A DNA stretch of 44,342 nt from contig JAKSNP010000006.1 of assembly GCA_024399655.1 (NCBI GenBank), forward strand, positions 70,181 to 114,522, read 5' to 3'. Positions 36,442-44,342 of this stretch are shown piece by piece. The DNA comes from Paludibacteraceae bacterium (GTDB lineage Bacteria > Bacteroidota > Bacteroidia > Bacteroidales > Paludibacteraceae). The translations under genes and the position numbers were made by a program. Numbering within the stretch: position 1 is the first letter of the stretch; every line of letters starts with the position of its first letter. Below the pieces are notes generated by a model that saw nothing but the letters and a program-made list of their open reading frames with translations, was not told where the DNA came from and ran no database searches.

Positions 36442-37818
36442 ATGGAACAAGACCTTAAAATATTATGGCAAAATTGCTCGCAAATCTTGCGTGACAATTT
36501 GACGGCGACCGCGTTTGAAACGTGGTTCGCCCCGCTTGAAGTGGTCAGTTTTGTTGATAATAAATTGGTGCTGCGTGTAAAGAGCGAATTCGTAGCTCAA
36601 TATATAGAAGAAAATTATGTTGATTTGCTCAGTAAGGCCATCTTGCGTACCTTCGGTCCGAAGACCCGTTTGGAGTATCGAGTCCTCATGGATTCTACTA
36701 CGGGAGCAGTCGCAACTTTCAAGGGTGCCAATGATACTGTGGCAGATGCCCGTCAGCCGATTCTCCCGCTTGTCCAGAACACTCGCAACGATTGGGAAAC
36801 CCAACTGAGCGATTCATACACGTTCTCTTCGTTTATCGAGGGCGAAACCAACAAGCTGGCTCGTGCAGTCGGTCTGGAAATCGCCAAAGAACCGGGCAGA
36901 ACGGTTTTCAATCCGCTCTTTATCTATGGCGGCAGCGGAGTGGGGAAAACCCACCTGGCCAATGCGATAGGTAATCAGATTGCTCGGCAGATTCCCAATG
37001 CGCGCGTATTATTTATAAGTGCCAATACGTTCAAGCTCCAATTCCAGGAGGCGGTAAAACAAAACAAACTCTCGGACTTCCTGCTTTTCTATCAAAGTGT
37101 CGATGTCCTTATTGTGGATGATGTTCAGTATTTCTCCGGCCTTAAAGGAACTCAGGATACTTTCTTCCATATTTTCAACTATCTTCATCAGTCTCGCAAG
37201 CAACTGATTATGACCTCGGATCGCAGTCCGTTGCAGCTGAAGGATGTGGAAGAACGTTTGCTGACCCGTTTCAAATGGGGGTTGGCGGTGGAAATCCAAC
37301 GTCCCGATTTCACTCTCCGCAAAGCGATTTTGCACGACCGTATTCAACGAGACGGTCTGGAATTGCCTGACGAGATAGTCGATTATATCGCCATGAACGC
37401 ATGCAACAATATCCGCGATATCGAGGGTATATTGGCAGCTTTGCTCGCACACTCCACCTTGATGAACTGCGATATTGACCTCAAGTTGGTTAAGTCGGTG
37501 GTTGACAAATTGGTGGATGTACAACCCAAGACAATCCTTATGGAAGATGTGATAGGGCTTGTTTGCGAACACGAAGGAATCAGCGAACACACCATCGTAA
37601 GCAAATCCCGTCAACGTGAAGTGAACAGGGCTCGCCAACTGATTGTCTATCTGGCAAAACAGTTGACCGATCGCTCCTACAACGATATCGGCATGGCGCT
37701 CGGCCATCGTTCGCATGCTACGGTTCTGCACGCATATAATGTGGCTTGCGACCAACAGTCGTACGATACTGTTTTCGCGCACGATCTCCGTTTGTTGGAA
37801 GATCAACTGAAAAAATAA
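36442..37818 (+). CDS. dnaA: Chromosomal replication initiator DnaA
   Basis: DnaA binds origin boxes, opens the DNA and loads DnaB. The 458-residue protein has domain I at about 1-80 (FETWFAPLEVV). The AAA+ domain carries Walker A GGSGVGKT at 163-170, Walker B VLIVDDVQ with Asp226/Asp227, and the arginine region LLTRFKWGL. Domain IV has SRQREVNRARQLIVYLAKQL and GHRSHATVLHAY, the DNA-binding signature. All domains are present at normal length. The upstream palindromes make this a candidate origin region, although clear DnaA-box clusters were not found. Confidence 0.97.
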   Translation: MEQDLKILWQNCSQILRDNLTATAFETWFAPLEVVSFVDNKLVLRVKSEFVAQYIEENYVDLLSKAILRTFGPKTRLEYRVLMDSTTGAVATFKGANDTVADARQPILPLVQNTRNDWETQLSDSYTFSSFIEGETNKLARAVGLEIAKEPGRTVFNPLFIYGGSGVGKTHLANAIGNQIARQIPNARVLFISANTFKLQFQEAVKQNKLSDFLLFYQSVDVLIVDDVQYFSGLKGTQDTFFHIFNYLHQSRKQLIMTSDRSPLQLKDVEERLLTRFKWGLAVEIQRPDFTLRKAILHDRIQRDGLELPDEIVDYIAMNACNNIRDIEGILAALLAHSTLMNCDIDLKLVKSVVDKLVDVQPKTILMEDVIGLVCEHEGISEHTIVSKSRQREVNRARQLIVYLAKQLTDRSYNDIGMALGHRSHATVLHAYNVACDQQSYDTVFAHDLRLLEDQLKK

Positions 37819-37848
37819 TCTTCATCTTGTTCTTTTCAGCGCTACTAC

Positions 37849-37883
37849 TGCTTATTGATTTCAACGCAATAAGCATTTTTTTT
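37849..37883 (+). terminator. Terminator after dnaA
   Basis: TGCTTATTG (37849-37857) pairs perfectly with CAATAAGCA (37867-37875) around a 9-nt loop, followed by eight T residues. The rest of the spacer up to 38035 shows no gene or further structure. Confidence 0.9.
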
Positions 37884-38035
37884 CTTACCTGGATTTCAAA
37901 TTTATTCCGTTCTGCCGGTAGGGGGGATCGCCTTGAGGATGAGGTGTATAAGGCTAAAAATGGATGGAACGGGCTTTAGTGTTGTTGAAAAATCAGGTTA
38001 TTTACAGCCAGGTTTTCTTTATTTTGTCAAAAAAT

Positions 38036-38067
38036 TTGCAAGTTTGCGTTTTTTTTAGTAATTTTGC
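38036..38067 (+). promoter_or_regulatory. Promoter of the ABC efflux operon
   Basis: TTG at 38036-38038 and TAATTTTGC at 38059-38067 with a 20-nt spacer, 49 nt before the ATPase ATG. Confidence 0.7.
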
Positions 38068-38115
38068 AGCCTAAATATGTAGTGTTTTATTATTGATTGC
38101 GTCTAATTTGGTGTT

Positions 38116-38784
38116 ATGATTCAATTGCGGAATATACATAAAACTTACAACCCCGATACGGCTAATGCATTGCATGTATTAAAAGGGGTCAGTTTGGATA
38201 TCGAAGACGGTGAATTTGTTTCCTTGATGGGCGCGTCGGGTTCAGGTAAATCCACTTTGCTCAATATCTTGGGCATCTTGGATACGTATGAAGAAGGCGA
38301 ATACTATCTGGCAGGCAAACTTATCAAAAATCTGTCGGAAAAACAAGGTGCGCTCCTGCGAAACCAACTGATCGGTTTCGTGTTCCAGAGTTTCAATCTG
38401 CTAACTTTCAAGACAGCGGTCGAAAATGTGGCGCTTCCCTTATATTATAAGGGCGTTCCGCGCCATCAACGTATGATGATGGCTATGGAGCAGTTGGATC
38501 GTATGGGCTTGAAAGATTGGGCCGATCGTCTGCCTTCCGAATTGAGCGGCGGTCAGAAGCAACGCGTGGCTATCGCAAGAGCTATCATAGCGCAACCTAA
38601 AATCCTTTTGGCTGATGAACCAACCGGAGCCTTGGATTCCAAAACGACGGTTGAGGTGATGAATGTGTTCCGCGAACTCAACAACGAAGGAATCACTACC
38701 GTAATCGTTACTCACGAACAGAGCGTGGCTGATGCCACCAATCGTATTATTCGCATAAAAGACGGAAATATCCTGGATATCTGA
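38116..38784 (+). CDS. ABC transporter ATPase, MacB/LolD type
   Basis: The 222-residue ATP-binding subunit powers the pump encoded by the next genes. It has Walker A GASGSGKS (39-46), the Q-loop FVFQSFNLL, the signature LSGGQKQR (143-150), Walker B ILLADEP (163-169) with the family motif TGALDSKT, and a switch His in VTHEQSVA. The size and motifs fit the stand-alone ATPases of MacB/Lol-like systems. The first permease starts 48 nt downstream. Confidence 0.92.
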   Translation: MIQLRNIHKTYNPDTANALHVLKGVSLDIEDGEFVSLMGASGSGKSTLLNILGILDTYEEGEYYLAGKLIKNLSEKQGALLRNQLIGFVFQSFNLLTFKTAVENVALPLYYKGVPRHQRMMMAMEQLDRMGLKDWADRLPSELSGGQKQRVAIARAIIAQPKILLADEPTGALDSKTTVEVMNVFRELNNEGITTVIVTHEQSVADATNRIIRIKDGNILDI

Positions 38785-38832
38785 GAACGAGCCTTTCAAT
38801 TTGATTTTTTGAAGCATATATATAGATGGTAA

Positions 38833-40044
38833 ATGGACGAACTGCGTGAAATATTCGAATCGTTGCGCCGCAACAAGTTTCGCACGGCCCTGACGGGTTT
38901 TGCGGTCAGTTGGGGTATTTTTATTCTGGTCGTGCTGCTGGGCTCCAGTAGCGGACTGGAACACGGTTTGATGCTCAATCTCAATAATACGGCAAGCAAT
39001 TCGGTTCGCTTGTGGGCCGGATGGGCCCAGATGCCGTGTGACGGACTGCCAGCCTTCCGTTCCACCTATTTCTCGGATCGTGAATTGCGCATTTTGCAGG
39101 CAGACAAGCATGTGGATAAGCTTTCTCCAATAGTTACTACTTCCCAGACCGTTAAATTCAACAACAAGACGGCCTCCATGTCGGTAAGAGGCGTGAACAA
39201 CGACTATCAAGAAATCAACCGGCTCAAACCATTGTTCGGACGTTTGATGCGGCAGCGTGAAGTGGAGGAAGAGGACAAAGTGGTTGTATTGAGCGAACGG
39301 GCCATGAATGAACTCAACAACGGATCTTCCTCTATAGTCGGACAGTTCGTAGAAATCAACGGAATCTGTTTCCGGGTAATAGGAATCATCAAGGGCAACA
39401 ACTGGGAAGGCAATTTCGCTTTGATTCCGATTTCGGTACACCAGCGCATATACAGTACGGATCATCATTTCGGAGAATTAGTTCTTACGGTAAACGGCAG
39501 TTCCAAGGGATTGGAAGACTATCTCCGTAAAATGCTTGCTCCCTTGATGCATTTCAATGTGGAAGATAACAACGCCTTGTATGTCGGTATCAATGAGGAA
39601 AGTATGGAGCAGATGCAGAAAGTGGTGTACGGCCTGCGTCTTTTTATCCTGATAGTCAGTATATGCACTTTGATTTCCGGAGCCGTTGGCGTCAGCAATA
39701 TTATGTTGGTGTCGGTTAAGGAACGTACGAAAGAATTGGGCATCCGCAAAGCGCTTGGCGCTCCTCCCAGTTCGGTGATGATATCTGTGATCGGTGAGTC
39801 CTTCGTTATTACCGCCATGTTCGGATTGATCGGAGCTCTTTTGGGATCCGGCGTGGTGGCGATTATCGGAAAGGTGGTTCCTCAAGGCGAGAACATGTCC
39901 GTTTTTGTCAATCCAACGGTAGACACCTTTACGATAGTATCCGCCACTATTATTCTAATTATCGTTGGTGTTATAGCCGGAGCAATTCCCGCGCGCAAAG
40001 CGATGAATATCAAACCCATTGAAGCCATGAACGCAGATAAGTAA
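38833..40044 (+). CDS. ABC transporter permease, MacB/FtsX type (first)
   Basis: The 403-residue inner-membrane subunit has one N-terminal helix (FAVSWGIFILVVLLG, about 25-40), a periplasmic MacB-PCD domain (about 45-265), and three C-terminal FtsX helices. These include LFILIVSICTLISGAVGVSNIMLVSV, the cytoplasmic loop KERTKELGIRKALGA, and the final PARKAMNIKPIEAMNADK. It pairs with the next permease, so the transporter probably works as a heterodimer rather than the MacB homodimer. Confidence 0.9.
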   Translation: MDELREIFESLRRNKFRTALTGFAVSWGIFILVVLLGSSSGLEHGLMLNLNNTASNSVRLWAGWAQMPCDGLPAFRSTYFSDRELRILQADKHVDKLSPIVTTSQTVKFNNKTASMSVRGVNNDYQEINRLKPLFGRLMRQREVEEEDKVVVLSERAMNELNNGSSSIVGQFVEINGICFRVIGIIKGNNWEGNFALIPISVHQRIYSTDHHFGELVLTVNGSSKGLEDYLRKMLAPLMHFNVEDNNALYVGINEESMEQMQKVVYGLRLFILIVSICTLISGAVGVSNIMLVSVKERTKELGIRKALGAPPSSVMISVIGESFVITAMFGLIGALLGSGVVAIIGKVVPQGENMSVFVNPTVDTFTIVSATIILIIVGVIAGAIPARKAMNIKPIEAMNADK

Positions 40045-40108
40045 ATTACCTAAGTTTCTTTCTGCGATAATAAGAAATTAATCAACACATCATAAATCTT
40101 CATATCAC

Positions 40109-41341
40109 TTGGATTTTTTGAATGAAATATGGCAGACCATAGCGAAGAACCGTTCTCGTAGCATTCTGACCGGCTTCGGTGTGTTTTGGGGCATGATGAT
40201 GCTCTTGCTGCTCGTTGGTGTAGGTACGGGATTCGTCAACGGTATTAAAATGAATATATCAGGCATATCCACCAATTCCTGCAATATGGGTACCAGTATT
40301 ACCAGCAAACCGTATCAGGGAATGCCGGAGGGAAGAAGATGGGATATTACAACGGATGATATTGATTTGTTGCGTAAGGAAGTGAAGGAAGCGGAAACGA
40401 TCTGTCCGGTATCAATGCCTTTTGCCAGTACTAACAATGTCCGTTTCGGAGAAAAAACCGGCTCGTATTATTTGTTTGGGGTGACGCCGGATTTCCTGAA
40501 TATGGTAAGTATCAAATTGATGGGCGGACGATATATCAACGAAGTGGATATCCGTGAAAACCGCAAAGTGTGCGTGTTGGGATACAAGGCATACCAGCAG
40601 TTGTTCGCCGGAGAGAATCCCGTCGGCAAGATGATTCATATCGGCAGTATGCAATTCCGTATTGTAGGCGTGGCGGACAAAGATGTTAGAGAGGCCGTAC
40701 AAATGGATGAAGTGATTACGATGCCATTGTCCACTTTTCAACGTGCGTACAATAGGGGTAAAACGGTTGATGAAATATACGCGTGTACAGCTCCTGGAGT
40801 GAAGGCAAAAGATATGGAAACAGCTATCAAGACGGTGCTCAAACGTGTTCATCGTATCGCTCCTGATGACGAAAGGGCAATCTGGTCCTCGAATATGGAA
40901 GAGATTTTTATGAGTATCAACTATGTTTTCATCGGTCTGCAAGCCCTTTTATGGCTGATCGGTTTGGGTACTTTGATTTCAGGTGCGGTAGGTGTAAGCA
41001 ATATTATGATGGTTACAGTTCGTGAACGGACGCGTGAAATAGGTATCCGTCGTGCTTTGGGAGCGAGTCCGTGGCTGATTATGCGCCAAGTGCTGGCGGA
41101 GTCGGTTCTGCTTACTTTTATCGCCGGAATTTTGGGAATAATGGCCGGAGTAGGGTTGCTGAATGTGGCCAACAAACTGTTGCCGGCTATACCGAATATC
41201 CCCGAAGTGGATGCTCAAATCAGTTTCGGGTTGGCTATCGGCGCTTTAGTCATCATCGTTTTGGTCGGCGTTCTGGCCGGTTTGTTGCCTGCAACACGTG
41301 CATTGGCTATCAAGCCGATAGAAGCGCTTAGTGAAGAATAA
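40109..41341 (+). CDS. ABC transporter permease, MacB/FtsX type (second)
   Basis: The 410-residue protein has the same layout as the first permease: a helix at GVFWGMMMLLLLVGVGTG, a periplasmic MacB-PCD domain, and three C-terminal helices with the loop RERTREIGIRRALGA. It appears to start at TTG 40109: the TTG reading gives the conserved start DFLNEIWQTIAKNRSRSILT, and no ATG in frame precedes that region. The second member of a paralogous pair often shows this kind of start. The end of the gene closes the ABC part of the operon. Confidence 0.88.
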   Translation: MDFLNEIWQTIAKNRSRSILTGFGVFWGMMMLLLLVGVGTGFVNGIKMNISGISTNSCNMGTSITSKPYQGMPEGRRWDITTDDIDLLRKEVKEAETICPVSMPFASTNNVRFGEKTGSYYLFGVTPDFLNMVSIKLMGGRYINEVDIRENRKVCVLGYKAYQQLFAGENPVGKMIHIGSMQFRIVGVADKDVREAVQMDEVITMPLSTFQRAYNRGKTVDEIYACTAPGVKAKDMETAIKTVLKRVHRIAPDDERAIWSSNMEEIFMSINYVFIGLQALLWLIGLGTLISGAVGVSNIMMVTVRERTREIGIRRALGASPWLIMRQVLAESVLLTFIAGILGIMAGVGLLNVANKLLPAIPNIPEVDAQISFGLAIGALVIIVLVGVLAGLLPATRALAIKPIEALSEE

Positions 41342-41687
41342 GGCATTTAGCCCTTTTTTTCAAGTTCGTGTCGCAAACATGACGGTTGATGAATGACTTA
41401 AGAAATTATTCGTCGGCAGCAAAAAATGATAAGAACTAAATTGGATATGACGAGTGTCGAATATCCAGTGAGAGCGAACCGATGACCAGTAAGTAAGACG
41501 TCTTAAACCCATCGATGACGTAAGGTTTATGTTACGTTTATGTTACGTTTAACTCTCGATAAAGACTGAGCAAAATAATTGTGATTAGAACACTAACAAA
41601 TCACTAATATAAGAACACTAGCAAATCAATAAGATAAGAACACTAACAAATCAAAAATCGGTGCTCCAAGCACTATGAGTTAAGAAT
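41342..41687 (+). repeat. Repeat-rich spacer: two 11-nt units and three 25-nt tandem units
   Basis: No gene is present. GTTTATGTTAC occurs twice in tandem at 41525-41546. Three 25-nt units starting at 41587, 41612 and 41637 share AGAACACTARCAAATCA, with one variable base and a different A/T-rich tail. They end 26 nt before the adaptor start. No clear -33/-7 promoter lies in this spacer. Confidence 0.8.
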
Positions 41688-42833
41688 ATGAAAAAAGCAA
41701 TCAAATGGATTCTGTTGGCAATCTTTGCCTTGGCAGTGGTACTGGTATTTGTGTCCTTGTGGAAACATTCGCGTCCCAAACAGGTTCAGTATGAATGGAT
41801 TTCCGTTACTACGGGTGATATTCGCAAAACGACGATTGTAACGGGAGATATCGAACCCCGTTGTGAAGTGGCAATCAAACCTCAGATTAACGGTATTATC
41901 GCCGAATTGTTGAAGCAGGCTGGCGATCCAGTAAAGGCCGGCGATCCAATCGCTCGTATTCAGGTGATTACCGAAGCCGCCAGTTTGAGTAGTGCAGAAT
42001 CGCGGGTAAGATTGGCCGAGAAAACGCTTCAAAATCAGATAAAGGTGTTCCAACGCGATTCGGCTTTGTATCTTCAAAAAGTGATATCACAGGAAGAATA
42101 CGACAAATCGTATCTGCAATACCTTACGTGCCAAGAGGATTTGCAAGCCGCCGAAGATAATCTATCGATTATTCGTGACGGAATGACCCGTTCTGCCGGC
42201 GAATCAGGCAACACCAATACGATTATTCGTTCCACCATCTCCGGACGTATATTGGATATCCCCGTCAAAGTGGGTAATTCGGTTACTCAGTTGAGTAATT
42301 TTGGTGAAGGTACCACAATCGCCACGGTAGCCGATATGCAAGACTTGCTTTTTGTCGGCAAAATCGACGAGACCGAAGTGGGGAAATTGAAAGAAGGCAT
42401 GCCGATGGAACTGCTGGTAGGCGCTTTGAACGATTGCCGTTTCGCCGCCACGTTGGAATATATCGCTCCTAAAGGCGTCAGCAACAACGGTGCGATGATG
42501 TTCGAAATAAAAGGAGCCGCTCATATTCCAGATAGTGTGGTTATCCGTTCGGGCTATAGCGCAAACGCAGAAATCGTTTTGCAAGAGCGCCAGCAGGTGT
42601 TGATACTGCCTGAAGAAACGTTGGAAATGGAAGGAAACCGTTCTTTCGTCCAGGTTTTGACTGATGAAACCACCAAGACGGTTGAACGGAGAGAAGTGGT
42701 AACCGGCTTGAGCGACGGCATGCATATCGAAATCGTTTCTGGTTTGAAGGAAGGTGATGTGGTGAGAGGCAATTCCGTCAATATGATGATGCCTCAGCAA
42801 TCTGCGCAGGGAATAGCCGTGACGATTGAATAA
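41688..42833 (+). CDS. Periplasmic adaptor protein, MacA/HlyD type
   Basis: The 381-residue protein has an N-terminal anchor (about 5-24). The biotinyl-lipoyl-like segment is IKPQINGIIAELLKQAGDPV followed by KAGDPIARI. An alpha-helical hairpin of about 75 residues follows (AESRVRLAEKTLQNQIKVFQ), then the returning lipoyl half RSTISGRILDIPVKVGNSV and beta-barrel domains. It would bridge the ABC permeases and the TolC-like channel. It lies 346 nt downstream of the second permease, across the repeat-rich spacer. Confidence 0.9.
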   Translation: MKKAIKWILLAIFALAVVLVFVSLWKHSRPKQVQYEWISVTTGDIRKTTIVTGDIEPRCEVAIKPQINGIIAELLKQAGDPVKAGDPIARIQVITEAASLSSAESRVRLAEKTLQNQIKVFQRDSALYLQKVISQEEYDKSYLQYLTCQEDLQAAEDNLSIIRDGMTRSAGESGNTNTIIRSTISGRILDIPVKVGNSVTQLSNFGEGTTIATVADMQDLLFVGKIDETEVGKLKEGMPMELLVGALNDCRFAATLEYIAPKGVSNNGAMMFEIKGAAHIPDSVVIRSGYSANAEIVLQERQQVLILPEETLEMEGNRSFVQVLTDETTKTVERREVVTGLSDGMHIEIVSGLKEGDVVRGNSVNMMMPQQSAQGIAVTIE

Positions 42834-42859
42834 CAGTCCCGCCAGACTAAGTAATTTTG
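42826..42859 (+). promoter_or_regulatory. Possible internal promoter for the TolC-like gene
   Basis: TTG at 42826-42828 and TAATTTTG at 42852-42859 are separated by 23 nt, longer than the other promoters here, so this is less certain. Confidence 0.45.
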
Positions 42860-42890
42860 TAGATTAACTATCGGAGAGTACTTCTGTTCT

Positions 42891-44213
42891 ATGAAAAAAA
42901 GATTTCTACTATTCATCTTTGTCTTATCGCTAACTCTTGGGGGGCATGCAGCCACATTGACGCTTGAGCAATGTATAGATACCGCATTGGTCAACAGTTT
43001 GTCACTACGTACGCAACGCAATAGTTACGAACAGGCACGTTTGCAATATACGCAATCCAAATCCAGTTTGGCTCCTTCCATTCAAGGCAGTGTGGGTCAG
43101 AATTGGTCATTCGGCCGTTCTACCGGTGCGGATAATGTGATTGTGTCGCGTAATGCGTCGTCCACCTCATTCGACCTTTCGGCCGGAATCACTCTTTTTG
43201 ACGGACTGGGAATGAAATTCCGCATAGATGAAGCCAAAGCTTCCATGCAATCCTCTGCGGCAGCATTGGAGGAATACGAGATGCAATTACGCCTGACTGT
43301 GGCATCGATGTATCTGCAAGTATTGCTCAACAAACAGTTGTTGCAGGTTGCGGAAGAACAATTGGAGAAAACAAGCCTTACTTTACAGCGCGATTCTGCA
43401 CTGATTGCCGCTCACCGAATGGCAGAGGGTGAGATATACGCCATTCGCGCGCAAGCCGCCCAAGAACAATTGAATGTGCTGCAGGCTAAAAACACATTGC
43501 AACTGTCGCTTTTGGATTTGGCGCAAGCAATTGACCTAGTAGATTTCGAGTCGTTTGACATTGTTGTTCCGTCTGACGAACAGCTGATAACAGGTTTGCT
43601 TCCAGATAAGGAATCTGTTTATCAGAACGCCATTCAGAATTGGCCGTCAATACGAAAGTTACAATATTCCATTTCTGCCAATGAGGCAGCCGTAAAAGGT
43701 GCGAAAGCAGCTTATTCGCCTACAATCAGCGCTTATGCTTCTGTAGGATCCAACTACTATAAAATGAAAGGAGTAGAAAACGAGAGTTTCGCCACTCAGA
43801 TGTCCGACAATCTGACCGAAGGAGTAGGGTTGACGATGCAGATACCGATTTTCGACCGATTGCAGACTCCGTTGGCTGTTCGTCAACGTAAGATGGCGCT
43901 CGAAAATGCTCAACTGCAATTGGAACAGGAGAAGAAGGCTCTTCGCAAAGATATAGACCAGGCATATTATAATGCAGCCAACGCCTATGTCGAACAGCAA
44001 TCTGCCGAACACTCTGCTCAAAGTTTTGAAGAAGCGTTGCGTTATGCCGAACAGAAATTGGAAGCCGGACGCGGCACGTCTTATGAATATACTTCTGCCA
44101 AAACGGATTATTTGCGAGCAGTGTCCTCCGCCTTGCAGGCCAAATACAATTATCTTTTCCGGTTGCGTATCTTGGATTATTATCAAGGCACATGGCAAAC
44201 GGCATCAGAATAA
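42891..44213 (+). CDS. TolC-family outer-membrane efflux protein
   Basis: The 440-residue protein has a signal peptide (about 1-20), then LTLEQCIDTALVNSLSL, the usual start of OEP repeats. Two helical repeats follow, each with long coiled segments (the first around LRLTVASMYLQVLLNKQLLQ, the second around LRKDIDQAYYNAANAYVEQQ), and conserved strand segments for the barrel. It forms the outer-membrane exit of the tripartite pump. The remaining bases to the window end contain only a short tandem repeat (GACTATCGGTT near 44241-44264). Confidence 0.92.
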   Translation: MKKRFLLFIFVLSLTLGGHAATLTLEQCIDTALVNSLSLRTQRNSYEQARLQYTQSKSSLAPSIQGSVGQNWSFGRSTGADNVIVSRNASSTSFDLSAGITLFDGLGMKFRIDEAKASMQSSAAALEEYEMQLRLTVASMYLQVLLNKQLLQVAEEQLEKTSLTLQRDSALIAAHRMAEGEIYAIRAQAAQEQLNVLQAKNTLQLSLLDLAQAIDLVDFESFDIVVPSDEQLITGLLPDKESVYQNAIQNWPSIRKLQYSISANEAAVKGAKAAYSPTISAYASVGSNYYKMKGVENESFATQMSDNLTEGVGLTMQIPIFDRLQTPLAVRQRKMALENAQLQLEQEKKALRKDIDQAYYNAANAYVEQQSAEHSAQSFEEALRYAEQKLEAGRGTSYEYTSAKTDYLRAVSSALQAKYNYLFRLRILDYYQGTWQTASE

Positions 44214-44342
44214 TCGGCTGTTTTCGTGAATTTTTCTAAAGACTATCGGTTGACTATCGGTTGACGCTCGAGAGTATACTATGGCTTGTGCTTTGTCCTG
44301 AAAAAGGTTTACTCGTTAACTGATATGGTTTCTTAATAATCG

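Noticed and set aside
37009-37806. A 265-codon minus-strand frame inside dnaA
   Set aside because: Complete overlap with dnaA, which has all motifs. No independent start signal was seen.
38440-39468. A 342-codon minus-strand frame across the ABC ATPase and first permease
   Set aside because: Both plus-strand genes are unmistakable; the antisense translation is low-complexity and shows no domain.
41587-41661. Possible CRISPR-like array in the permease-adaptor spacer
   Set aside because: The units are contiguous 25-nt tandem repeats with no unique spacers, and no cas genes are present.

Overview
The window reads as chromosome of a Bacteroidales (Bacteroidota) bacterium. About ten genes, plus one tRNA, start behind the Bacteroidota promoter form (TTG near -33, a spacer usually of 20 nt, then TAnnTTTG at -7), Shine-Dalgarno signals are weak, and the families are typical: C10 peptidase with Spi propeptide, DUF1573, TonB-dependent receptor with a DUF5689 lipoprotein, DUF4919, MCE/MlaD. 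I cannot name the genus from sequence alone.

Layout. (1) 1-3895: secreted C10 (streptopain-like) cysteine peptidase and proC. (2) 3896-21436: an accessory island. It holds the 3' end of an IS3-type transposase, a Bro-N/DinD-like gene, an AT-rich two-gene module (a PD-(D/E)XK-like nuclease with a coiled-coil partner, 5705-8631), a hairpin terminator, a cassette of small orphan genes with a frameshifted DUF3825 gene and YbjN-like proteins (8886-12432), an IS982-like transposase remnant, a collapsed ADP-ribosylglycohydrolase, envelope proteins of unknown function, a DUF4919 protein, broken TonB-C and membrane genes, and an intact TonB-C/Cys-cluster protein. At least seven loci here are decayed. 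(3) 21437-21996: the island border, with two hairpin terminators, a 25-nt direct repeat and tRNA-His on the minus strand. The tRNA 3' end faces the island and is duplicated 141 bp away, which looks like an attachment-site scar.

(4) 21997-26713, minus strand: TonB-dependent receptor, DUF5689 lipoprotein and short CvpA-like protein, one tight operon. (5) 26855-33915, minus strand: RelA/SpoT homolog, DUF1573 protein, MeaB GTPase, DnaB helicase, AsnRS. Gaps are short, so the first four are probably co-transcribed; asnS may have its own promoter. (6) 34085-37818, plus strand, divergent from rsh: N-acetylmuramoyl-L-alanine amidase, MlaD/MCE protein, then dnaA behind a palindrome-rich 326-bp spacer. 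(7) 38116-44213, plus strand: ABC ATPase, two MacB-type permeases, periplasmic adaptor and TolC-like channel, a complete tripartite efflux pump.

The best candidates for something undescribed are the 5705-8631 nuclease/coiled-coil pair, the tRNA-His/att structure, and the short RelA/SpoT protein that appears to lack the region between its TGS and ACT domains.
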